This document shows, piece after piece, positions 31,325 through 36,688 of a DNA stretch of 36,688 nucleotides; the stretch's first letter is position 1; each line of letters starts with the position of its first letter. The notes beneath the pieces were generated by a model. It worked only from the letters and a program-made list of their open reading frames with translations, was not told the origin of the DNA and ran no database searches. The position numbers were made by a program, and so were the translations under genes. Source of the stretch: SIG440 sp045645485 (GTDB lineage Bacteria > Bacillota > Clostridia > Monoglobales > Monoglobaceae); assembly GCA_045645485.1 (NCBI GenBank), contig JAZRIX010000016.1, positions 1-36,688 on the forward strand, written 5' to 3'.

Positions 31325-31534
31325 CTAAATAGCCTTATACAACTTTACAAAGGTTGAAAAATCGTACTTTTCGTATTCGGTGCGTATGCCGATTTTCACA
31401 AACTTGTCACCTTTGCAAACAGCCTCATTTTAGGTAACGTAATATTCTGAGGGTTTCATTACCTTTCTTGCAATTCCATTGTTTTCATAAAGCTCGTCTT
31501 GTCTTGATTCAACAATCTGTAAAATAGCTTTCAT
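31325..31534 (-). pseudogene. Small 69-codon gene interrupted by an in-frame TAA
   Basis: An ATG behind AGGGGGT opens MKAILQIVESRQDELYEN and continues through KVMKPSEYYVT, then meets TAA at 31430-31432. The same frame goes on with NEAVCKGDKFVKIGIRTEYE and YDFSTFVKLYKAI to a TAG at 31325. Composition is protein-like on both sides of the stop, so this looks like one small gene with a point mutation (AAA to TAA would suffice). I do not recognise the family. It could be a short functional 34-residue protein instead. It lies between the metK promoter and a membrane-protein gene, in a stretch otherwise without genes. Confidence 0.55.
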
Positions 31535-31680
31535 TTTTCATACCCCCTATCTTAACAGATTTTACCGCAAAAAACCTTCTTTTATGAATGTATAAATATT
31601 AGTTTTTAGTGAATTGATGTTAAATACAAACGCTAGGATTCTTGGAATCGTTAGAATGTCAGACATAATTTATCCGTAGA

Positions 31681-31713
31681 CAGGGCTGCTTTGCATTATA
31701 CAAAGCAGCCCTG
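31681..31713. terminator. Hairpin after the membrane-protein gene, terminator-like
   Basis: CAGGGCTGCTTTG and CAAAGCAGCCCTG pair exactly over 13 bp with a 7-nt loop. It sits about 50 nt after the gene end on the minus strand. No strong U-run follows on either strand, so termination is likely but not certain. Confidence 0.6.
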
Positions 31714-31765
31714 TCGTTCTTTATTTATTTGCAGTTAGTCACTCTGTGATTCTTCCGCGTAATTT

Positions 31766-32194
31766 TTATAAATCGTTCGAGCTGTCAAGAGAGCAGCCTG
31801 TTATGCATCTCACAAGACACGCAACAGTTGTAACAATTAGTGTAAAGAAAGCCAGCAGCAATCCCGAAATTATTGCCCCAAGAACACTTGCCGCAGCAAA
31901 CGTTACACCAAGGAGTATTATTGATGTCAGAATAGTTCCCAATATTCCCGTCAGCAGAATCGGAATTATTCTGCATATACAATACTGCGCCCCTCTGATG
32001 CGTAAAAACGGTGCCGTAATCAAGGTTATTGCCAGATAAACAACGCCTATACCAAGAAGTACCCCAAGGAATGCAGGAGTTATTGTTATTATAGCTGAAA
32101 AGGTAAGAATACCTGCAATAAGACCAACCAGAACGCTTGCAACAATTGCAAGGTCGGTACAATTATATCTGCATGAGCAGTCGAAGTTTGACAT
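31766..32194 (-). CDS. Small membrane protein with Cys-rich N terminus
   Basis: A 142-residue protein beginning MSNFDCSCRYNCTD, then four hydrophobic helices (about 14-42, 45-62, 75-95 and 100-128) and a tail with CLVRCITGCS. I do not recognise a family. The cysteines near both ends could bind metal or form disulfides. ATG 32194 follows AAGGAGGTG, a strong RBS; a GTG at 32203 overlaps that site and is rejected. It appears monocistronic and divergent from the acyltransferase gene. Confidence 0.78.
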   Translation of the reverse strand: MSNFDCSCRYNCTDLAIVASVLVGLIAGILTFSAIITITPAFLGVLLGIGVVYLAITLITAPFLRIRGAQYCICRIIPILLTGILGTILTSIILLGVTFAAASVLGAIISGLLLAFFTLIVTTVACLVRCITGCSLDSSNDL

Positions 32195-32257
32195 ATTTTT
32201 CACCTCCTTGATAAATTATATGAAGGAGTGCTTGGCTTTGTGCCGATATATATGGTA

Positions 32258-32286
32258 TTGAAAAAAGAAAAACGGTGTGATATAAT
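32258..32286 (+). promoter_or_regulatory. Promoter of the acyltransferase-PAP2 unit
   Basis: TTGAAA (32258-32263), 17-bp spacer and perfect TATAAT (32281-32286); the start would lie inside the first hairpin of the array that follows. Confidence 0.7.
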
Positions 32287-32400
32287 GAGTTTGCAAAGCA
32301 AACTCAATGAATTGCCTTCGGCATGAATTGAAAATTAAATTTTTCATAAATTGAGCCTTGCGGCAGAGTGGGGTGCGATATGTTGCCTGTGGCAATATGA
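32286..32400 (+). repeat. Hairpin array in the acyltransferase 5' UTR
   Basis: Consecutive short palindromes: TGAGTTTGC-AAA-GCAAACTCA (9 bp, exact), AATTGCC-TTC-GGCATGAATT (imperfect), GCC-TTGC-GGC and TGTTGCC-TGT-GGCAATA. The layout resembles modular intergenic repeats of Clostridia. It encodes no protein and ends just before the AAAGGA ribosome-binding site. Confidence 0.6.
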
Positions 32401-32415
32401 GAAAGGAAAATCAGA

Positions 32416-33201
32416 ATGAAACTATCGGTAAAAACACTGAATCCCGTTTTCAGAATTATACGTTGGGCAGTTGATGTTTTTTATCCCAAAACAGAAATAA
32501 TCGGTGCAGAAAATATTCCTGACGAACCTGTTGTAATTGTTGGAAATCACGCCCAGATGCACGGACCAATCGTGTGTGAGCTTTACTTCCCCCAAAATTT
32601 TTTTACATGGTGTTCAGGTCAGATGATGCATCTTCGGGATGTGCCTGATTATGCCTTTGAAGATTTCTGGTCGAGGAAACCCCCATACATAGCCTGGTTT
32701 TTCAGAATTCTGTCCTTTGTTATAGCTCCTCTTTCGGTGATTATTTTCAACAATGCCAGAACCGTTCCCGTATATCGCGACAAAAGAATTCTGGTTACCT
32801 TCAAGAGAACTGTGGAAAAGCTTGAAAAAGGAGACAGTATAGTCATTTTCCCCGAATACGACACCGAGTACAATAACATCCTTTTTGAGTTCAGTAACAG
32901 GTTTATTGACATTGCAAAGCCGTACTACAAAAGAACAGGCAAGGAGCTTTGTTTTGTACCCATATATATTGCCCCAAGCCTGAAAAAGGTCTATATCGGC
33001 AAGGCCGTTCGATTTTGTGCCGACGCTCCCATTGATGAAGAACGTATACGGATATGCAATTATCTGATGACCGAAATTACAAATATGGCAACAGCACTTC
33101 CGCTGCACACGGTTGTACCTTACCGAAACGTACCAAAGAAAATGTATCCCACAAATATCAAAGCAGAGAGGAATATCAAAAATGGAGACACCAAAAACTG
33201 A
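32416..33201 (+). CDS. PlsC-like lysophospholipid acyltransferase with altered motifs
   Basis: A 261-residue protein of the lysophospholipid acyltransferase superfamily. The IVGNHAQMHGP segment aligns to motif I, but the usual HX4D becomes H45-x4-G50. Motif III is FPEYD (145-149) rather than FPEG. A hydrophobic segment (95-112) fits the membrane surface. The catalytic Asp is missing, so either H49 or another residue replaces it, or the acyl transfer is not standard. AAAGGA precedes the ATG. It overlaps the PAP2 gene by 20 nt and forms a lipid-related pair. Confidence 0.8.
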   Translation: MKLSVKTLNPVFRIIRWAVDVFYPKTEIIGAENIPDEPVVIVGNHAQMHGPIVCELYFPQNFFTWCSGQMMHLRDVPDYAFEDFWSRKPPYIAWFFRILSFVIAPLSVIIFNNARTVPVYRDKRILVTFKRTVEKLEKGDSIVIFPEYDTEYNNILFEFSNRFIDIAKPYYKRTGKELCFVPIYIAPSLKKVYIGKAVRFCADAPIDEERIRICNYLMTEITNMATALPLHTVVPYRNVPKKMYPTNIKAERNIKNGDTKN

Positions 33202-33859
33202 TTACAAACAACTGAGCCTGAAAACAATAAAAGAACCCCGATACTCACACCTTCTGCTTCTGGGGGGCTGGCTTGTATACTTTTCTCTTTTTTTCCTGAC
33301 CGAAAATCTTATTCCTGCAGAAAAGTGTTTTCCTGTGCATTGTTTTCTGGACGATATAATTCCATTTTGTGAAATTTTTATTATTCCGTATGTCGGCTGG
33401 TACTTTCTGATAGTTTGGTCACTGCTCTACTTTTTGCTTTATAATGTAGAAAATTTCAAAAGACTGCAGATTTTCATTATTGTAACTCAGGCAGTTGCAA
33501 TGCTTGCTTATATTCTTCTTCCGACGCGTCAGGATTTGAGACCCCTTGTGTTTCCCAGAGACAATTTTCTGACCGACTGCGTTGCACTTCTTTATTCTCT
33601 TGATACAAACACAGGAGTATGCCCCTCTCTCCATTGTGCTTATTCTATAGGAATTGCATCTGTGTGGCTCAAGGAAAAGGGTGTAACTTGGCGACTTAAA
33701 ACCTTTGTTGTTGTGTGTGTAATACTTATTTGTCTTTCCACAATGTTTCTCAAACAGCATTCTGCTGTTGACTTTTTTGCAGCACTTCCCCTTTGTCTGC
33801 TTGCGGAAATTGTAGCCTGCGGAGGATACTGGAAGAAGAAATTTAAAAATATATGTTGA
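33182..33859 (+). CDS. PAP2-superfamily membrane phosphatase or head-group transferase
   Basis: A 225-residue membrane protein with about six helices. The PAP2 motifs appear as LPTRQDLRP (weak motif 1), CPSLHCAYS (motif 2, PSxH) and STMFLKQHSAVDF (motif 3, H-x3-D, with the usual Arg replaced by Thr). This form is closer to inositolphosphotransferase/IPC-synthase-like members than to simple PAP2 phosphatases. ATG 33182 is used with AGAGGA upstream, inside the end of the acyltransferase gene, so translation is coupled. The shared unit suggests glycolipid or phospholipid remodelling. Confidence 0.82.
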   Translation: METPKTDYKQLSLKTIKEPRYSHLLLLGGWLVYFSLFFLTENLIPAEKCFPVHCFLDDIIPFCEIFIIPYVGWYFLIVWSLLYFLLYNVENFKRLQIFIIVTQAVAMLAYILLPTRQDLRPLVFPRDNFLTDCVALLYSLDTNTGVCPSLHCAYSIGIASVWLKEKGVTWRLKTFVVVCVILICLSTMFLKQHSAVDFFAALPLCLLAEIVACGGYWKKKFKNIC

Positions 33860-33870
33860 ATATCAAAAGA

Positions 33871-33906
33871 GGGATGTTAAAATAGTACGAACTATTTTAA
33901 CATCCC
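33871..33906. terminator. Perfect 16-bp hairpin between converging genes
   Basis: GGGATGTTAAAATAGT-ACGA-ACTATTTTAACATCCC. It lies between the ends of the PAP2 gene and typA, 9-12 nt from each. Only CTTTTG follows on the minus side and no U-run on the plus side, so it is terminator-like by position and stem strength. Confidence 0.7.
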
Positions 33907-33915
33907 CTGAAAACC

Positions 33916-35739
33916 TTAGTTTTTTTCTCTTGCCTTAGCCTTCAGTCTCAGTTGAGTGTCAAGAATCCGCTTTCTGAGACGGAGACTTTTTGGGGTTACC
34001 TCCAAAAGCTCGTCGTCCGCAAGAAACTCAATGCACATTTCAAGGCTGAGCCGAATGGGGGGTACAAGCTTCAGTGCTTCATCACTGCCCGATGCACGGG
34101 TGTTGGTGAGCTGCTTCTTTTTGCACACATTGACTGCCATATCTTCAAGCTTGGGATTCATTCCCACAATCATCCCTTCATAAACAGGTGTACCGGGGTC
34201 AATGAACAAAGAGCCCCTGTCCTGAATCTTAAAGAGCCCGTAACCTACAGCTTCCCCCGTATCAAAGGAAACAAGTGAGCCGGTAAAGCGACGTATAATA
34301 TCTCCCTTGTAGGGTTGGTACTCATAAAAGACCGAGTTGAGTATACCTTCGCCCTTGGTATCGGTAAGGAACTCGTTTCTGTAACCCAAAAGTCCGCGTG
34401 AAGGAATAAGATACTCAATTCTCATTCTGTCGCCCTGAGGAGACATATGTGTAAGCTCACCTTTTCTTGAGCCCATCTTTTCCATAACGGCACCCATAGA
34501 TTCTTCAGGAACGTCAATGAGAAGTCTTTCAATGGGCTCGTACTGCTGACCGTCTATTGTTTTGTAAAGCACCTTGGGCGTGCTTACAGAAAATTCGTAG
34601 CCTTCACGGCGCATTGTTTCAATAAGGATTGAGATATGCATTTCACCGCGTCCTGCAACACGGAAGCTGTCGGTTGTGTCACCGTCAGCAACACGCAAGG
34701 ACACATCCTTGAGCATTTCCTTATGGAGTCGTTCCCTTATCTGACGGGAGGTAACAAATTTGCCCTCCCTTCCTGCAAAGGGACTGTCATTTACAGAAAA
34801 GGTCATTTCAATTGTGGGTTCACCTATTTTCACAAAGGGCAGAGGTTCGGGTGCGGCAACGGATGCAACCGTATCACCTATAGAAATATTTGTTACACCT
34901 GAGAAGCAAACAATATCACCCACCTTTGCTTCGGAAACAGCAGTCCTTCCAAGTCCGTCAATCTGATAGAGGTTGGCAATCTTTGCTTTGTAGGGTTCAT
35001 GCTTGTGGTGATAATCACAAACCGTAACCTCCTGATTCTGACGGATGACACCTCTTTCAATTCTTCCTATTGCAATTCTGCCCACATAGTCGTTATAGTC
35101 GATAGAAGAAACCAGCATCTGAAGTTCGCCTGTCTCATCTCCTTCAGGAGCAGGAATGTAATTCTTTATGGTTTCAAACAGAACCGTCAGATCCTCACCC
35201 TGCTTTGTTGGACTGAGGGATGCAGTGCCAGCCCTTCCTGAACAATAAATAATAGGACTGTCAAGCTGTTCGTCATTTGCATCCAGGTCAAGAAGAAGTT
35301 CAAGAACCTCGTCACCGATTTCATTGAGACGTGAATCAGGACGGTCAATTTTGTTTACCACTATTATTATGCGGTGTTTCATTTCGAGAGCCTTCTGAAG
35401 CACAAACCTGGTCTGTGGCATAGGGCCTTCCGCAGCGTCAACCAACAAAATTACTCCGTTTACCATTTTCAATATACGCTCAACCTCGCCGCTGAAGTCA
35501 GCATGTCCGGGAGTATCAATAATGTTCATTTTTATATCCTTGTAATAAACCGAGGTGTTTTTCGCAAGGATGGTAATGCCTCTTTCACGTTCAAGGTCAC
35601 CGTTGTCCATAACACGGTCCTCTACCACCTGATTTTCACGGTATATACCGCCCTGCTTCAGCATTTCGTCAACAAGAGTGGTTTTTCCGTGGTCAACATG
35701 GGCAATTATGGCAATATTTCTGAGGTCTTCTCTTTTCAT
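33916..35739 (-). CDS. typA: Ribosome-associated GTPase TypA/BipA
   Basis: A 607-residue translational GTPase. The G motifs are AHVDHGKTTLVD (G1), RGITI (G2), DTPGHADF (G3) and NKIDRPD (G4), followed by domains II, III, V and the BipA C-terminal domain. It acts on ribosomes during 50S assembly and stress adaptation. Length and motifs are intact. The RBS is AAAGG before the ATG; a promoter lies 48 nt upstream. Confidence 0.97.
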   Translation of the reverse strand: MKREDLRNIAIIAHVDHGKTTLVDEMLKQGGIYRENQVVEDRVMDNGDLERERGITILAKNTSVYYKDIKMNIIDTPGHADFSGEVERILKMVNGVILLVDAAEGPMPQTRFVLQKALEMKHRIIIVVNKIDRPDSRLNEIGDEVLELLLDLDANDEQLDSPIIYCSGRAGTASLSPTKQGEDLTVLFETIKNYIPAPEGDETGELQMLVSSIDYNDYVGRIAIGRIERGVIRQNQEVTVCDYHHKHEPYKAKIANLYQIDGLGRTAVSEAKVGDIVCFSGVTNISIGDTVASVAAPEPLPFVKIGEPTIEMTFSVNDSPFAGREGKFVTSRQIRERLHKEMLKDVSLRVADGDTTDSFRVAGRGEMHISILIETMRREGYEFSVSTPKVLYKTIDGQQYEPIERLLIDVPEESMGAVMEKMGSRKGELTHMSPQGDRMRIEYLIPSRGLLGYRNEFLTDTKGEGILNSVFYEYQPYKGDIIRRFTGSLVSFDTGEAVGYGLFKIQDRGSLFIDPGTPVYEGMIVGMNPKLEDMAVNVCKKKQLTNTRASGSDEALKLVPPIRLSLEMCIEFLADDELLEVTPKSLRLRKRILDTQLRLKAKAREKN

Positions 35740-35786
35740 ACTATCAGCCTTTCCAATTTTTCTCTTTACAATCTTAATATTGTATT

Positions 35787-35815
35787 ATTATATACCAAAT
35801 TTTTGTGTTTGTCTA
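35787..35815 (-). promoter_or_regulatory. Promoter of typA
   Basis: TAGACA (35810-35815), 17-bp spacer and perfect TATAAT (35787-35792) on the minus strand. Confidence 0.65.
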
Positions 35816-35876
35816 TGGTAAGAATGACGAAATTCCTGTTGAAAAACCGCTTTTCTCAAAAGAAAAGAACGGAATA

Positions 35877-35905
35877 TTGACAACAAAAGGAATTGGTGAT
35901 AGAAT
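35877..35905 (+). promoter_or_regulatory. Promoter of mscL
   Basis: Perfect TTGACA (35877-35882), 17-bp spacer and TAGAAT (35900-35905); it diverges from the typA promoter. Confidence 0.75.
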
Positions 35906-35937
35906 AAAGTCAAATTATGCACAAGGAGAATGTTATT

Positions 35938-36333
35938 ATGTGGAAACAGTTTAAAGAATTTGCATTCAAGGGAAATGTCTTTGATATGGCAATCGGTGTT
36001 ATTATAGGCGGTGCCTTCGGAAAGATTGTGACCTCATTGGTCAATGATATTATTATGCCTGCCTTCGGTGCCGTTACTTCAGGGATGAATTTCAAGGAAA
36101 TGAAATATGTTATCAGCGCAGCAACCGAAACAAAACCTGAAGCAGCAATCCTTTACGGTCAATTTGTTCAGAATATAGTTGATTTTCTGATTATTGCATT
36201 TTCTATATTCTTTGTTGTTTATCTTATAGGAAAGTTCAAAAAAGAAGAAGAACCCGCTCCCGAAGAACCAAAGGGTCCCACTCAGGAAGAGCTTCTTGCA
36301 GAAATCCGCGACCTTTTGAAGGAAGGAAAATAA
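35938..36333 (+). CDS. mscL: Large-conductance mechanosensitive channel
   Basis: A 131-residue membrane protein. The first helix carries FAFKGNVFDMAIGVIIGGAF, the MscL signature and pore constriction, and a second helix lies at about 80-100; a charged C-terminal helix follows. Pentamers open when turgor stretches the membrane and release solutes. ATG 35938 follows AAGGAGA. It is monocistronic, with promoter and terminator on both sides. Confidence 0.96.
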   Translation: MWKQFKEFAFKGNVFDMAIGVIIGGAFGKIVTSLVNDIIMPAFGAVTSGMNFKEMKYVISAATETKPEAAILYGQFVQNIVDFLIIAFSIFFVVYLIGKFKKEEEPAPEEPKGPTQEELLAEIRDLLKEGK

Positions 36334-36341
36334 TCGTAATC

Positions 36342-36382
36342 TCATGGTGGTGTTGCTTGTTGCTCACCGCCATGATTTTTTT
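36342..36382 (+). terminator. Terminator of mscL
   Basis: TCATGGTGGTG pairs with CACCGCCATGA (11 bp, one G-U) around a 12-nt loop, followed by TTTTTTT. Confidence 0.92.
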
Positions 36383-36414
36383 GCAAATTTTTCAAAAAAA
36401 ATTTGTTTCAGGTA

Positions 36415-36443
36415 TTGACAACAGACCAAATATATGTTATTAT
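36415..36443 (+). promoter_or_regulatory. Promoter of the tRNA-Met gene
   Basis: Perfect TTGACA (36415-36420), 17-bp spacer and TATTAT (36438-36443), with the tRNA starting about 20 nt after the predicted start. Confidence 0.8.
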
Positions 36444-36469
36444 ATCACTTGTCCGTTCGGACTGTATAT

Positions 36470-36546
36470 GGCGGTATAGCTCAGTTGGCTAGAGCATACG
36501 GTTCATACCCGTAGTGTCACTAGTTCGAATCTAGTTACCGCTACCA
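36470..36546 (+). tRNA. Elongator tRNA-Met (anticodon CAU)
   Basis: 77 nt including CCA. The acceptor GGCGGTA pairs with TACCGCT (G1-U72), the anticodon loop is TTCATAC with CAT, and the T loop is TTCGAAT. The start and the G-U first pair resemble the elongator Met tRNA of Bacillus. The lysidine tRNA-Ile also has CAT, so the isotype should be confirmed. Confidence 0.93.
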
Positions 36547-36552
36547 CCCCTT

Positions 36553-36580
36553 AAAACCCGTGTTTTACAACACGGGTTTT
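36553..36580 (+). terminator. Hairpin between the two tRNAs
   Basis: AAAACCCGTGTT-TTAC-AACACGGGTTTT, 12 exact pairs, then GTAC. The U-run is part of the stem, so read-through to tRNA-Glu is possible. Confidence 0.75.
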
Positions 36581-36601
36581 GTACAAGGGACAACTTAATA
36601 T

Positions 36602-36676
36602 GGCTCCTTGGTCAAGTGGTTAAGACTCCGCCCTCTCACGGCGGCTACAGGGGTTCGAATCCCCTAGGAGTCACCA
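36602..36676 (+). tRNA. tRNA-Glu (anticodon CUC)
   Basis: 75 nt including CCA. The acceptor GGCTCCT pairs with AGGAGTC, the anticodon stem CCGCC/GGCGG closes the loop CTCTCAC with anticodon CTC, and the T loop is TTCGAAT. This is the form reading GAG. It starts 21 nt after the preceding hairpin, and no separate promoter is visible in that gap. Confidence 0.96.
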
Positions 36677-36688
36677 GAAAAAACGGCT

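Noticed and set aside
31606..31660. Imperfect inverted repeat around GATTC-TTG-GAATC
   Set aside because: Only five exact pairs, no U-run and no gene end at that place; too weak to list as a feature.

Overview
The window reads as a chromosomal segment of an anaerobic, low-GC Firmicute of class Clostridia, probably a gut or rumen lineage near the Oscillospirales. The reasons are the gene order pyrH-frr-uppS-cdsA-dxr-rseP, a T-box leader, a YtvI-type permease, DUF1540, SLH-domain and stalk-domain exported proteins, rubredoxin/ferritin, many AAGGAGG ribosome-binding sites and near-consensus sigma-A promoters. No phage, integrase, transposase or CRISPR array was seen. The genus is inference.

Layout. 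1-772: a ferritin-rubredoxin unit under a consensus promoter with a Fur/PerR-type box just after its -10. 831-6541: the translation/envelope-lipid operon, headed by a small membrane coiled-coil protein. 6621-7904: a YtvI-type permease. 7944-10576: a three-part protein (XRE helix-turn-helix, cupin, acyl-CoA ligase) behind a complete T-box riboswitch. 10738-13678: an NlpC/P60 cell-wall hydrolase with a WalR-like box and an unassigned leader, a ComEC-like metallo-beta-lactamase protein, and holA. 13678-17095: Cu/Zn-SOD, then an operon of SLH protein, HPr-kinase-like protein, PqqD and S26 peptidase, then divergent DUF1540. 17131-18431: two tRNA-Val(UAC) genes running into yceD and rpmF. 18498-26400: metabolic and membrane genes (aldo-keto reductase, TIM-barrel isomerase, MATE-PnuC, tandem membrane paralogues, YdcF, TraX, a frameshifted flavodoxin). 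26413-29104: recR, a QueG-like protein and rlmD with 4-nt overlaps. 29211-31534: metK with a stalk protein, and a small gene broken by an in-frame stop. 31766-36676: a membrane protein, an acyltransferase-PAP2 pair, typA, mscL, tRNA-Met and tRNA-Glu.

The most interesting point is the T-box. T-boxes normally sense uncharged tRNA to control aminoacyl-tRNA synthetases or amino-acid synthesis and transport genes; here one controls an acyl-CoA ligase that also carries its own HTH and cupin. The best-fitting specifier is GUA (valine), and the T-box UGGU fits a tRNA with A73. The window itself encodes two copies of tRNA-Val(UAC) with A73. This suggests, as inference, a ligase induced by valine starvation that activates a branched-chain or aromatic acid, perhaps for reductive carboxylation to an amino acid. 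The second candidate system is the SLH / HPr-kinase-like / PqqD / S26-peptidase operon, which has the parts of a peptide-modification pathway but no obvious precursor peptide.

Several non-coding elements recur: two diverged copies of a ~105-bp element (17188, 31061), a hairpin array in a 5' UTR (32286), and an 18-bp-period iteron-like array (26353). Two genes look broken: the flavodoxin (25740-26266) and the small gene at 31325-31534.
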